This document shows positions 1 to 15,130 of a stretch of DNA of 64,000 nt, in pieces. The position numbers and the translations under genes were made by a program. This DNA comes from Amoebidium appalachense (lineage: Eukaryota > Ichthyosporea): positions 3,534,001 to 3,598,000 of the forward strand of contig CAVNZM010000004.1 of NCBI GenBank assembly GCA_963693365.1, read 5' to 3'. Position 1 is the stretch's first letter. The number at the start of each line of letters is the position of its first letter. The notes under the pieces are model-generated. The model was not told the origin of the DNA, did not search any database, and worked only from the letters and a program-made list of their open reading frames with translations.

Positions 1-133
1 GTAAAGCTAAAAAAGCCTTGTGCACCACTTTAACGTCTTGCCAATCAGCACAGCAAGATCATTCAAAACATTCACAACCATAATCGAGACACAACACACT
101 TTTCCAGCCACATCTGTTTTGTACAACACACAA

Positions 134-432
134 AGTGCCAGTAAAGCCTTACCATCATCGCTCCAACACTCGTTTTATCATTCGCCTTCCTAACTCTCCC
201 CCCTGCTTCCTATTCCCCTCCCCCCCCCCCCCCCCTCCCCCCCCCCCCCACCACCAAATACACGCACACACACCTACGCACGCACAGTGCCAGTAAAGCC
301 TTACCATCATCGCTCCAACACTCGCTTTATCATTCGCCTTCCTGACTCTCCCCCCTGCTTCCTATCCCCCCCCCCCCCCCCCCCCTCCCCCCCCCCACCA
401 CCAAATACACGCGCACACACCTACGCACGCAC
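134..432. repeat. Two-copy direct tandem repeat, 152-bp period
   Basis: Two adjacent copies (134-285 and 286-432) start with the same unique 40-bp segment beginning agtgccagtaaagcc. Each continues into a C-run and ends with the same CA-rich tail (ccaccaaatacacgc...). Copies differ by a few substitutions (for example cgttttatc versus cgctttatc) and in C-run length. This is a recent local duplication. The following 433-793 holds only C-runs, short CA repeats and the intron start of the gene on the minus strand. Confidence 0.9.
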
Positions 433-608
433 ATCCTCTCAGATCCTAACCGGCGTTTCTCCGCCTAATCTCCGTCCTACCTTTCTTAGATCTCTCTCTG
501 CCTCCCCCCCCCCCCCTCTCCCCCCCCCTTCCCCCCCCCCCCCCCCCCCCCCCCCCCCCACCCCGCCCCTCCTCCCCCCCCCCCCCCCCCACACACACAC
601 CTCCCCCC

Positions 609-640
<32 letters not shown>

Positions 641-793
641 ACACTCCGAAAGACTCAGACATACCCCCCCACACAGCTACACCGGGTGTTTACACATGAA
701 GTAGCCAAAAAACAACGCGTTGAAGAAAAAAAGCTTGACATCTCCCTGCTTTCTGCCCAACTCAAACCCCCAATCTGAAGTAATGTTATGTAC

Positions 794-904
794 CTGCAAG
801 CCTCTCTGGACGGCCGCCTTGCACACAGCACTGCCCAGGAACCCGTTCCCTCCAACCACAAGCAGCTTGGTGGCCATTTGGTTGACTGCCTCGTTTGCCG
901 CCAT
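794..904 (-). CDS. First exon of an atypical SDR / NAD(P)-binding Rossmann protein (partial)
   Basis: Only the first exon is in the window. It encodes 37 residues beginning MAANEAVNQMATKLLVVGG and ends at a CAG|GTACAT donor at 794/793 (phase 0). The segment KLLVVGGNGFLGSAVCKAAV is the beta1-glycine loop-alphaA unit of an NAD(P)-binding Rossmann fold, with the GxxGxxG-type motif GGNGFLG. It most resembles the COQ11/YLR290C and NDUFA9-like atypical SDRs, which act at the mitochondrial inner membrane in coenzyme Q or complex I biology. That subfamily is inferred from this short stretch alone. ATG 904 was chosen because the frame upstream has only a GTG. A second ATG at residue 10 is possible. 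A TATA-like tract lies near 1020-1029 on this strand. No continuing exon was found in 1-790, so the rest lies beyond the left edge. Confidence 0.6.
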
Positions 905-1857
905 CTTTTTCACACTTCACCAACTCTGCTTTTCAACTGCATACCCAGCGATTAACCTCCAAAAAAAAAAACCTGAAAGCTTTCACGGTTTCTGACTTTT
1001 CGGCATGTACACGGTGTAGCCTATATACATGTCTTGGCGCGCTTGGGGTGGTCACTGTCATTATTTCGTTAGCCTAAAATGGTGCGCGCCGCGCTTTTGC
1101 ATATGAATTCCCGATGTAATTTACGCAAAGTAGAGGTTCTGTGAGCCACATGCGTTTCACATGTGACAGTCATGTTCAAGAGGAGTGCACCACTCAGGCT
1201 AGCGGTAATTACAACAGATGTTTATGGGCCTTGTTAACGATTACTGAATAAACTTTTTGTATTTTCTCGAACTTAGCATTCTACTATATCGTGCTGAGGA
1301 AATACATGGAACTACCTTTGAAAGCTCACGAAAGGAACAGCCTTTGAGGGGAGTCGATTACTGTTCTGGAACAGCTGATCTTTATTGCACTTTGACTGTT
1401 GAGGACAAGTTGTCACTTTTAAGTCTCAATAAAGTTGTGTAATTTACTTGCCCAACAAAAAGCACTGCATTAGTTTTTTTATCAATCACAGCTCGGCGAC
1501 AGCTGTTGTAAGGAATTTTTTTTTCCCCAGCTTCGGCAAAATACATAAAAGGTGAGTTGCAAGTTACACTTTGTTCTGTGTGTGTGCTATGCTCGAGTGT
1601 TTGCTCCATATGCGACCTAGAAGCGAAAAATGGTTCCATGAGATAGTGTGTCCTTTAACAAAATGCAAGTGGCACATTGCATCAAAAGGAGGGCTATGTG
1701 GTGTATGACGCAACCAGTTAATTCATAGTTTTTTGTGGACTAGGGCATTGGTTTTGCTGTGTGGAGACTTCGAAGGCTAAGGTCGGAAGGAGGGAGGACG
1801 GGCCCAGGTGGGGGGAGGGGGGGGGGGGGGCTTTGTTGTGTGTGCGTGTGTGTCTGT

Positions 1858-1888
<31 letters not shown>

Positions 1889-2116
1889 GGGGGAGAAGGG
1901 GGGAGTAGAAGAGACACCTTTAAGCAATGTGTGAAATAGGACAAACATTTTTTGTCAGTAGCCGTTTCTTGGGTTGGGAATATTCTTCACAGTCGAAGAC
2001 CTAGTCCTTGGGTGTCACAACACTACAGAGAAACGTAGTGCCGTGACATGTTATTCTTGAGGGTTCGCTGTTGTAAACCAAAAACACGGACTTCTTTTTG
2101 CTCTCCCCCCCCCCCC

Positions 2117-2260
2117 GCATACTTGAATGTTTGCTTTTGCATGTGTCCTGCACCATGCTTCTCGTCGTGTATGCGTACTTCGTAATGTGTTCCGTTTTCA
2201 ACCCCCCCTCCCTTCTCCCCTGTCGTGCATGCGTACTTCGTACTGTGTTCCGCATTCAAA
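2117..2260 (+). repeat. Dispersed short element, copy 1 with partial tandem second copy
   Basis: An 85-bp segment (2117-2201) runs from gcatacttgaatgtttgc to a ttcaac end and is bounded by C-runs on both sides. Its last 40 bp recur at 2220-2260. A close full-length relative is at 30405-30490, again between C-runs. Diverged partial copies occur near 4526-4546, 9343-9375, and inverted near 14160-14215, 41722-41750 and 43377-43440. Confidence 0.75.
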
Positions 2261-2276
2261 CCCCCCCCCCCCCTTC

Positions 2277-2430
<154 letters not shown>

Positions 2431-2681
2431 AAACCGTTAGGAAAGGAAGGAGGAGAGAGAGTCAGTGGTGAAGAAAGTAAGGTTTTTTTTTTTCTTTTTC
2501 TTTTTCTTTCTTTCTTCTTTTTTTTTTTGGGGGGGGGGGGAGGGGGGGAGAGGGGGGAGGGGGGAGTGGGGAGAACGAGGGATAGATGAAAGATTTTTGG
2601 CACATAAACACCCAGACAGATAAACTCTACCCCCTCCCCCCCTCTCCCCCCTTCGAGAACACACACGTACGCGCTCACATG

Positions 2682-2720
<39 letters not shown>

Positions 2721-2862
2721 CACACTCACACATATACTCTCACACACACCTCGACGCACCCAACCAGTACAGAAAAGAGAAAAAAGAATGAATGAACAAT
2801 CAAAACAATAGAAAACTCAATATGAACAACAACGACCTTGACCTTTACTGCCGTGTTTCCAG

Positions 2863-5591
<2,729 letters not shown>

Positions 5592-5900
5592 GTGTGTGCA
5601 CCAGGTCCCTTATGACCCAAATGAGTCTTGTTTTTGTAGTCAATTCAGACGCGTGTGTTTGCTTTTTTTGCTTTCTTTTTTTTTGCAGAGAATCCCTAAA
5701 TGCTCCCAGCAGTAGATCCAACGGAGCATACTTCAGCTAAAGTAGCTTGGTTGTATTTTCGCAGCCTGATGTTTGCAGCGTCACTCGAAAGTGAGGTTTG
5801 AGAGATGTTCTTATGCATTTGTCACGTTTGCTCTTATATGCAGTAGTCAACAATACTTTACAACATCTTCTGTTTGAATGGCTGTGTACACATGGTCTGA

Positions 5901-5931
<31 letters not shown>

Positions 5932-7790
5932 TTTGTTTTTGGCAGCCAATCACAGACTGCTAATACCTAAAGCAGTCTTGCGACGGGGTTCTTGTTTTTA
6001 TGAATCAATATCGATATCAGTTCACGTTGCAAGCTGTCATCTACTAGCTAGGGGTTTATTTCTCATTTGGGCGTGCTGGGAACGGCGACAAGTTATCAAT
6101 ATCTCACCTGAACAAGGAGTAAAGTGCAATGATCCTGGCTGTGATCCCCCCTTCTCCCCCCCCCCCCCCCCCCCCCAGGGCCTCCCCTCCCCTCCAAACG
6201 CGTGGAAGACCGTGACATGCACACGTGCCTAGGCACACAATATAACACACATACACGCACGGTGAAACACATTGCACACCCACCCTCACGCACGCACAAA
6301 CACACACACACAGTCACACACACACACACTATGATACATGCACACGCACGCGTTGCACTGCTTTTTAAACACCCATCATCGGCCATCATGGCATGCAATC
6401 ACAACCGCAGGATGCCACAATCGGGACAGCCAGAGTGCCCTTGCGCACACACGCACGCATACACGCACACACACACGCACACGCACATCACCGTGGCAGC
6501 TCCCACGCACCGATGTCCAAACTCGAGCGGCAAATATCAGGTGCTACACGATTGGTGTGGTATGTCACTGACTCCATGAATGTCGCTAACGATTGGCAAA
6601 CCTCTAGTCATCAAATTTTAGAACTCAAGGATTGGTGACATAGACCTTGATATCATGAGCCTGTAACTACGTATATAGGTCGCAGTGACTGTAAACCAAT
6701 AAGGACAGCATTCAGAAAACAATAACCATGTTTGGACTAAGGTCCACCAATCGCAACCACAAATCTCTTTAGCGGTGATACCGGAATCGATTTGGAGGTG
6801 TGTAAAATGGATAAACGTTTCAAACGGCCACAAACCGCTGTCCGTTAAAAATAACGTGCCAGCTTCAACCGTTCATGTCAGCTTGCTTGCTTGGTGCTTC
6901 CTTTTCGCCCAAAGTTCAAAGGGAAATAACGGTCAACTCGCACCCGCAAACCGCTGCACAAAAAAAAGGCCAGAAAAGTAGAGGTCATTTCTTGTTTTAT
7001 ACTTGGGCTTTCAGCTTTTTCAGAATTTGAGTGACAGTGTAGGTGGCGGGAACGATCTATATGTACTTGGAGTTGTCTCTTTGACGTGTCTACTGCCCAC
7101 CTGTGCCGTCAATTTGGGTGAGTTTTTCGCTGCACAAATTACACGTTCCTGTAGTTCTAAACTCATCACCATACAACATACAACTTCAATTGCTCACGTA
7201 TTTGGAAATGGTATGCTTTTATGTGTTTTGAAGGATTTATTTTCTACCTGGGGGGGTCCTTGGGTTCAGGTTTTGTGTCTCTTTACTTTCTTTCTTTTTC
7301 TTTTTCTTTTTGCGAATTTCTCGTGTGCTTTACTCACCTCCCGCTTCCCATTTTCCTCTTTCCCCTTGCCTTTCCCTTCTCCCGTTCCCCTCACTCTCCT
7401 GTGCCTTACTATTACTTTGTACCCCACCACCAGAACGACCGCTCTCACCTTGTCCTTTTACACACGTTTAGGTTTGTTTGGGATAAAGTAGGGACTTGCA
7501 TGCGCGTTCCAGATGCACATGTAATAATTCAAGCAACTCAAGGAGAACATCTTTACTAATCCTCAGACTGAAGACTCCCCATCTGCGACCTTTATTTTCG
7601 TGTTGCACTATTATCACGAGCTTTTACATAAACTGATGCAAAAACGTGGCTGAAAAGTGCCGTAAATTTCTGTCTCTTTTTGCTTTTGATTCACGCAGTT
7701 CAATCGTTTCTATCAACTTTAACTGGCTCCCCTCAGGCTCCATTCAACAACCAATCCATACTAACTTAACCCTTGTACCAGAACATCACC
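5592..7790. other. Intergenic region with CCAAT-rich promoter, no gene supported
   Basis: CA-rich DNA with one C-run near 5904-5930 and another near 6158-6176, then from about 6500 ordinary mixed sequence including the CCAAT cluster described separately. Pyrimidine-rich DNA at 7280-7400 resembles an intron end but no coding exon is evident. A 5' untranslated exon of the KHA gene could lie here. Confidence 0.5.
6551..6751. promoter_or_regulatory. CCAAT-box cluster with TATA-like element
   Basis: Five CCAAT/ATTGG pentamers lie within 200 bp: ATTGG at 6551, 6592 and 6631, CCAAT at 6696 and 6747. A tatatag lies at 6672-6678. Such clusters are typical NF-Y target promoters. It lies about 1 kb upstream of the KHA gene start codon and could drive it through a 5' untranslated exon, or fire in both directions. 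Confidence 0.5.
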
Positions 7791-8132
7791 ATGTCTCGAC
7801 GTGTAAAAGTCCAGTATGCATCCGGTGAGACGGTTTTGGGCAGCAAGCTCATGCAAGTCCCCGGGTCTACGGATGAGTTTTTCGACCTCGTTCGCGCAAA
7901 GTTTGGTATTCCTCCAGAGGATCAACTGCAGATGCGTGTAGATGATGCCGATGTTGATGACATCGATATAATTCGCGACGACGATACAGTGGTTGTTTCT
8001 CGTCTTGGAGATATAGCAAAGAGGGGGTCCCTGTCGGCTGCTTTTAACCCCGCTGCCTCGGCATTTGCTCTCTACCCACCGGCTACGTTTTCTACCAGTG
8101 AGTTTTTTCCATCGGATCTGGGATTTTGTTTC

Positions 8133-8184
<52 letters not shown>

Positions 8185-8741
8185 GTTTTTTTTGGCTGTT
8201 CTTGGGGCAAGCATGCTTTTTATGTTAGTAGTTCTGGATGTGAGGGTTGTTTGTGTATGCTTTTGCTCTACATGCAAAAGCGAAGGAGGGGAGGGGTGGG
8301 AGAAGGGGGGGGGGGGGGGGGGGGGGGGGGGGATGTCCGAATAGCAGTGTGATGGTCGGTTTTTTATGGGTGAAATGCTCTGCATAACATACTAGCTTGT
8401 GGTATTACCGTTGGTGCTTAGAAACAAGAAGAATTGGGGGGGGGGGAGGGGGGGGGGGCATTTTAAATTATTGTCAATCTTGAATTTTTGAAACTTCACA
8501 GGAGAATTCACATTTCTGTACACGACTGGGGCCCGGAGGAAGGTGGACCTGGGAGAAGGGGGGGGGGGAGGGAGGGGTCCGGTAACTTGAGTTATGTGAT
8601 TGTCTTGTTAAACTTATGTTCTTTGGTTTTTTCAGCTTTTTTCTTGCCCATCCAACACTCTTGGTACTCCACATTTGGGGCTAATTCGTTGATCGGAATT
8701 CTTGTTTGATCATGTGCAAACTGGCATGGCTCCGACCCCCC

Positions 8742-8779
<38 letters not shown>

Positions 8780-9157
8780 TTTTTCCTCTTCCTTCTCCGC
8801 CTTCTCTCCTCTCTCTCTGTCTCTCTCTCTCTGTGTGTGTGCGTGTGTGTGTGTGTGTGTGTGTGCCCCCCTTCCTTCCCCCCCTTCTCCTCCTTCTCCT
8901 CCACCCTTTTGCTCCCCCTTTTCTTCCCTTTTTCTCCATACTCAATGTTTGAACTCTCTCGACAACACATGAAAGAAACTACCCCCACTGACCCTCTACC
9001 TGCCCCCTGCCCTCCCCCCCCCCTCTTTTTTTTAAAAAAAAATTCCTCCCTACTTCCTTGTTTTCACAATGCACCTACTGTCGTGGCTCTTCTCTTACCC
9101 ACCCGCCGCCATGCCTTCCCTCCTCTTGCCAAGACCTCATAGTGCCCACATTCTGAA

Positions 9158-9233
<76 letters not shown>

Positions 9234-9664
9234 ACACACACACACAAGATTTGGGCCCCTTCGAGGATGGGCTATGCTTAGCATGCATGTTTTTTTGTGT
9301 GTGCTTTGCAAAGTCTTTATTGTGTATGTTGATCGTTGTGAATGTGTACTTCGTGCATTGTAACCCATTCTAACCCCCCTCCCCCCCCCCCCCCCCCCCT
9401 CATCCCCTTGCCAACACACAAACACACACACACACACACACACACAGGCATGTTCGACACGTTTGGTGGCCTCACCGGCTACGGGGACATGAGTGGTAGT
9501 CGTCTGTCCCTGCAGGGGGGCCGTCTGGTGCCCAAGAAGAAACGCTACCGTAGGTCGCATCAGGAGCTGAGCAGAGAGCACAAGTGCACCATTGAAGGGT
9601 GTGGCAGGATGTATGCGTCGGAGAACTCCCTTGTGCAGGTGTGTGTGTGTGTGTGTGTGTTGGG

Positions 9665-9709
<45 letters not shown>

Positions 9710-9800
9710 CTGGGCTCTATAATGTGTGTGAGTTGGTGTCGAGTTTGGGGGTATGGGTGTTTGTATTTGTTTGTGTGGGTGATGGAGTGTGTGTGTAAAG

Positions 9801-9861
<61 letters not shown>

Positions 9862-11389
9862 GGGGGGGGGTGGGGGGGCAGTGTAGATGCAGCTGCCTTA
9901 TCAGTATGGGTTTGTTGGATGAATGGTTGCTGTCTAACTTGTTCATACCGGCAAATTTCCCAAGAACGAGATCGACGTGTCACTTTTCGACACGACCAAG
10001 TTTCTGCTGTAATGTGGGCATAAAGTTGATAAGAACTAGCCTATGAAAAATTGCACGACAGTAAAATATGTATTCATTCTTCGTTTCATGCAAAAAAAAT
10101 ATGTATATATATATATATAAAAATGAACTGTGTTCTAGCACACGATACTTTGTATATAGTATAACTACGAAGGGTGCTTGCCGGCTTGACGATTCAATGT
10201 CGACATCCAAAATGCTGTCAATGCAAGCTTCTGATTGGACCAATGTGAAAATGGCAGAATATGATTGGCCGGCTCAGTCGACATTAGTCCCCTCAGAAAC
10301 AGATATAAAAGTACACGAAATAATGGTGTTTTCCACAAACCAACGGAAACATATGTAGGTAAGACATCTGCCTGTCGGCATATCCAATTTATTTGAGCTT
10401 TTTCTAATGATTTTGAGTCACAATAGAGTTGTTTAGGGCTGGCCGGCTGCCGGCCAAATCAATTAGTGCCGGCCCGAAGAGGTTAAGGGGAGGAGCAGTG
10501 GGAGAGGTGATTTTTCCTAGTGGTTGTTTGTGCGCTCCTGTTACATTTTTTTTATCTCGGACGACTGGGATCAACGCAGCAGCACTGCTTTCTGTAAATA
10601 CGTGTGGGTTTTTTGTGCAGGATACCGATACGAGGGACTTTTGATTCGAAATTGGGAGTGGGTAGGTAGGAAAGAGAATGGGGATGGTTGTGTGTGTGTG
10701 TGTGTTGGGGGCGGAGGGGGGGGGGGGGGGGGGGGGGAGGAAGGGAAGAAAAAAAGGTGGCTCTGTAGATATTCGGGATGTCCGTTTGGTGTGAGGAATC
10801 AATGTGCACTGCTCATACTACACGTTCATGTTTAGTGCATGTTTGCAGTATTACTTGTGCATGCATGGATTGCATGTGATCTTTGCGATTGTGGACGACA
10901 TTTAGATAAAGTGCGCGACCTTTCAGTGTTGGGTTTTGGTCATCAAGCTTGTTTTTCGAGGATGGATATAAAGGGGAAAGAAGCGTGTGTTTGTGGAGGA
11001 GGGGGTAGGGGAGGCGGTTTTATCTGGCCAAAATCCTCTGTATGAGTACCTTGCCACTCACCAACCCTTTCTGCTGTCAAACCTTGTACACGCTAAAACC
11101 CTTGACCCATGCTATTTGGCTAGGTTTGGTAGTATTTTTAGTTTAAAAGCAAACAAACGGCAGCTTTCATGCACGTCCACCCCCCCCCCCCCCCTCTCCC
11201 TCTCTCTCCCTCTCTCTCTCTCTCTCCTCCTCATCCTCCTCCCATTCCCTTGCCCCCCTCTCCCTTCCTCTCTTTTATTCCCCCGCACAGTTGCTGTTTC
11301 CACGTTCCGCAGTTGCTGTTTCCACGTTTACGCCTTTTCTTTGTTTTTATTCGATGTTCTGCCCCCCCCCCCCCCCCCCCCCCTTTTTC

Positions 11390-11426
<37 letters not shown>

Positions 11427-11822
11427 GCGCGCGCGCATGTGTGTGTGTGTGTGTGTGTGTGTGCGCAGCTGTCTCACGAATATCTCTTTGTGATCCAGCA
11501 CATCCGCATCAAGCACCCACAATATGCTGGCCAGGTGAGCAAACGAGGCAGAAAATCGGCGGGAACAGACAGCCAGGGAGAGGACGGGGCCGTTTTTTCC
11601 GAAGCACAAAGCGGGGCAGAGGAGGGTTATCACTACGTCACAGAGGGAGAACTGAAAGCGGAAGGAACAGTCGGGGAAAACGGGGAGGAAAATGGACATG
11701 GGGAGGTAGGGGTAGGGGAGGAGGGTGGCGAGGGGGAGGGGGGAGAGGCGGAGGGAGAAGGGGAGGGGGACGGAGGGGAGCATGGGGGAAGGGGAACAGG
11801 GGGAGGGGGTGGGGGTGGATGA
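7791..11822 (+). CDS. KHA-domain plus C2H2 zinc-finger protein
   Basis: Exons 7791-8097, 9448-9638 and 11499-11822 join in frame (donors A|GTGAGT and CAG|GTGTGT; acceptors ACACAG|GC and ATCCAG|CAC) and give 273 residues. Residues 3-72 (RVKVQY...DDIDIIRDDDTVVVS) fit the KHA fold of plant K+ channel tails and KCTD9: beta-strand, GSKLMQVP, KFGI helix, DDIDIIRDDD. A basic PKKKRYRR tract, a likely nuclear signal, precedes one C2H2 finger, HKCTIEGCGRMYASENSLVQ then HIRIKH (C-x4-C-x12-H-x4-H). The finger is split by intron 2 just before its first His. An earlier AG at 11468 would insert ten residues and spoil the finger, so 11499 was chosen. The tail is acidic then Gly-rich and ends at TGA 11820-11822. 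A GTGAGC at 11535 could splice the tail out. The likely role, DNA binding with KHA-mediated assembly, is inferred. Confidence 0.75.
9159..9219. repeat. 61-bp C-run followed by CA repeat (intronic)
   Basis: An uninterrupted C-run ending in (CA)n inside intron 1 of the KHA gene. The composite order unique-C-run-(CA)n recurs across the window. Confidence 0.95.
10234..10310 (+). promoter_or_regulatory. Internal CCAAT/TATA promoter
   Basis: ATTGG (10234-10238), CCAAT (10240-10244) and ATTGG (10264-10268) are followed 36 bp later by TATAAAA (10304-10310). This is textbook spacing for a plus-strand core promoter. About 50 bp downstream a short leader with ATGs ends at a TAG|GTAAGA donor. It lies inside intron 2 of the KHA gene, so it may start an alternative, zinc-finger-truncated transcript or an unrecognised nested gene. 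Confidence 0.55.
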
Positions 11823-11954
11823 CGGGCAGGTGGAGATGGATGGGTACGCACATGTTGAGTATGCGGATGCACCGGTTGATCAACCGTAGGGGTGTGCGTA
11901 CATGTTTAGTGTGTGTGTGTGTGTGTGTTTACCTGCATTGCGAAAGTGTCCCGT

Positions 11955-11991
<37 letters not shown>

Positions 11992-12711
11992 CCAAACACA
12001 TCTCGATCTGCCTTTCAGCTTCAATTTTGCGAAGATTTTTGTTACTTGTTTTGTCCCTTGATATTTCTTTTGAAAATAGCTTCTGTTTCTATGGGGGGCT
12101 TTTTTTGCACGTTGGTGTACATTTTTGTCTCCTCAGCCTGTTTAGGGTGACCTTCTGCCCCCCCCCTTTTTTTTTTTTTTTTTAATCCCTCTCGCCGCGG
12201 CGGGGGGGGGGGGGGGGGGGGGGATGTAGAACAAAACGTGTTTTCTCAACACGGATTTCTCTTTCCTATTCGGGGATTCCGCTAGCACTGCGGAGAGTGT
12301 TTTATGCAAGACCTAATCTATCTAACTCGTTGAGTGATGTATGTGGGAGACCCCAAGCTGCCAGGGGGGGGGGGGGGGGTCATTAAATGATTGTTGTCAA
12401 GCCGTGGGCTGGTCTCTGGCTTGAATGTGGCTTATCTTTATATATAGAGAATGATAGCCTTCTGGGCCTAGAATAAAAACACAATATTCGCTTTTATTTT
12501 GCCTCTTTTGGCATCGTGACGCTTGTTATACAATCTTTGCCTCTTGCATGACCAGTCGCGAATGGGAGGTCGATCGCGCGAATAGTCGTTTTTCACTCAA
12601 ATATGCAACTACTCTGAAACAAAATGTTGTCCATGTGCATGCGACAGAAGAGGGGGGGGGGGTATGTTGGGACAAGAATGTGGCAGCCGAATAATTATAA
12701 AGTGCATCTAT

Positions 12712-12908
12712 CCAATAGATTCTGAAGCCTTCAGCGTTACATATATTTGATTGGCCTATATAGATCGTGTCTAGAATTTTCCAAACTGGAATTCTCGAAT
12801 ATTCCTAATAGATCTACAAGTTTAGGGTTTACACACTTTTTATTGCGTGGACACTGCCGGAGGCCCAGCCACATTCGACGGCCTACTGCGTTTTCCAGCG
12901 CAGCCAAT
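12712..12908 (+). promoter_or_regulatory. CCAAT/TATA promoter region
   Basis: CCAAT at 12712, ATTGG at 12750 and CCAAT at 12904, with TATATAG near 12758 and a tataaag at 12697. It precedes a candidate first coding exon at 13048-13069 that ends in a strong GTGAGT donor. Confidence 0.45.
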
Positions 12909-12927
12909 CAAATGCAGCCAGTGACAT
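12824..12927 (+). repeat. 104-bp duplicated segment, copy A
   Basis: It begins agggtttacacac and ends cagccagtgacat. It is 98 percent identical (two substitutions in 104 bp) to 17766-17869. It contains a CCAAT box. Sequences outside the unit do not align. Confidence 0.95.
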
Positions 12928-13047
12928 GACATACAAGTTTACTATAATTTCGGCCTTTCGACGTGATTTAGATTTTAAAGATCTAGAATCTGATATTCCT
13001 ACTTTCCAGTCGTCAAACCCTTCTTTTTTCGCGCCAAACTTCCATCA

Positions 13048-13069
13048 ATGCCTAACGTCCATCTTGCAG
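13048..13069 (+). CDS. Candidate first coding exon (7 codons)
   Basis: ATG CCT AAC GTC CAT CTT GCA followed by G|GTGAGT, 140 bp downstream of a CCAAT box. The phase-1 end is compatible with the phase-1 acceptor at 19662, giving MPNVHLA-VTAESAG. That would need a 6.6-kb intron containing the oppositely transcribed GDT1 gene, so the link is only a possibility. Between 13070 and 14960 I see G-runs, CA repeats and one segment shared with 19803-19825, but no other convincing exon. Confidence 0.3.
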
Positions 13070-13272
13070 GTGAGTTTACGAATTCATTTTCGGCTTTGCA
13101 ACAAGCGTGCGGTTGTTTGCAAATTGGCAGACAGTGAAGTCTGTATTTTCTACTAATGAATAAGAGCAAGTACAATGCGGTGAAAATACCCTTCCTCGGA
13201 GGCCTAGGGACTGCAGGAGGGGAGGACATTTAATCGGGTGGATTCCCGGGGGAGGGAGGGGTTTGCCTGGCG

Positions 13273-13313
<41 letters not shown>

Positions 13314-13444
13314 GAGGGGGAAGAAGTCCCATGGCCACTAATGATGCATCGACATCAGTCGGATATACGACGCTTCAGATTGAAACCGAAAAATCAAGGG
13401 GCCGGCTGGGCTCGAGATGCAGGTGTCCGGGGAGCAGAGTGGGG

Positions 13445-13476
<32 letters not shown>

Positions 13477-13784
13477 ATCAGGGGAATCGTACGCACAGCC
13501 TGAATATTGATATAGGTAGAGGGGACCCGGGAGTAGCGCCTATTGGGGGGAAGGGGGGGGGGGGGGGGGGGGGGGGGGGTTGCACGGACACATACTTGAT
13601 AGAAGGGGTCTTACGTATGATAATAGAACCCCAAAGGGGGTCCAGACGTTATCAACGGGGGGGGGGGGGGGGGGGGGGAATTCGAAGTGTGCGACGGGGT
13701 AGGGAGCTCGAGGCACGCGGTGCACCGTGCACAATGTGTACACGTGCACATGTGTGATCATCAAGCAGGCTAAGCAGACAAAAT

Positions 13785-13807
13785 CTCACGGTAAGCTCAT
13801 ACTGAAT
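13785..13807 (+). repeat. 23-bp segment shared with 19803-19825, spanning a splice donor
   Basis: The identical 23 bp ctcacg|gtaagctcatac... occurs at both places, each followed by CA-rich DNA. In the second copy the ACG|GTAAGC junction closes a plausible coding exon. Here the upstream frame is short and interrupted, so this copy may be a relic of a duplicated exon. Confidence 0.6.
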
Positions 13808-14711
13808 GACCAACACAAATCATTGCACATTTTAGACAGCCGGTCGTTGACACGAACACACACACAATATTTAATATCAATAATGTAACAGTGTCAAATC
13901 ATAGTAACCACGTTGACACACACACACTGTCGTCATACACACACAACGACACCTCGCACACACAAGGGCTAACTTAAAGTACTTGGTAACTTTTACACAC
14001 ATTTTTGCATTTTCCACTACCGTATGGCATGGTTCACATACACACACACACACACACACCCGTTGGCCTTAGGCAACATCAGCAATGTGCACAGTATACG
14101 TCATAAGCAGAGCCCATCCTTAAAAGGAAGAAAATGGGAGGCGGGTACTGGGGGGGGGGGGGGGGGGGGGGATATAGAGTGCAAAACACACTACCGTACT
14201 CAAGACTCGCATGCAAAGGCCATACTGTCATACAGCAAGCAAGATCAGCCCGTGACACGTGAAGTATGCAACATCAGCAGAACATGATCCTCAGGCCTGG
14301 GGGGACTCGGGGTGTGGGGGGGTGGGAGAAGGAGGGAAGGAGGAGGAGGGGGGGGGAAGGGTAAATACCATGTCTGTGCCAGGGTGGTGGGGCTACAACG
14401 GTTAGGTGGGTGGAGGGAGGGAGGGAAGGGCTAGGGGGGGGGGGGGGGGGAGGGCACCTCCATACCCTCCTCCCCCGCTCTTTACCCTCCCATATCCTTG
14501 AGGGGAAAGGGGATGGAAAAGTTACTTGATTCTAACCGTCAGAGTCCTTGCATTCACAAACACGAGCCAGCCCACCTCTTGCCCTGCACGCTACTTAAAG
14601 TGCCATACGACCCCGTCCTTGCCTCACCTCACCTCACCCCCCCCCCCCCCCCCCCCCCCCCCAAAACCCCCCCAAAAAAACAAAAAAAAAAACGCGCTAC
14701 ACACACGCGCG

Positions 14712-14778
<67 letters not shown>

Positions 14779-15130
14779 ACGCACAAGCACACACACACAT
14801 GCTCCCGCTTCCCAGTTCCCGGGCCAACACCCGAACAACACTTGTAACCGGTCACCATAAATGACGACCTCACTTCTCCTCTTGCCACTTCATATAGCAA
14901 TACTAGCATCACTGAGTAAATATGCCTGTGGCAATCTTGCCATTCGGTCAAAGTCTTCAGCTTATCTCCCTATGCCTAACAGGTCTTTGGACTAAAAAGT
15001 GCTAACCCAGGGTAATTATGACATGTCTGTTGGTTTATAGATCTCGCTAGCCCTGCCCGTGGGCAAGTACTTTTCATGGCTTGGACATCTATTTGCGATC
15101 TTACGTGACTCTTTTGCTTTCGTCTCAAGT

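Noticed and set aside
439-674. Poly-Gly and poly-Pro frames on both strands
   Set aside because: They are homopolymer C/G runs in introns or spacers, with no splice or start context.
11469-11498. Earlier acceptor for the KHA gene's last exon
   Set aside because: It would insert ten residues between the Cys pair and the His pair of the zinc finger. The acceptor at 11498 restores the canonical 12-residue spacing.
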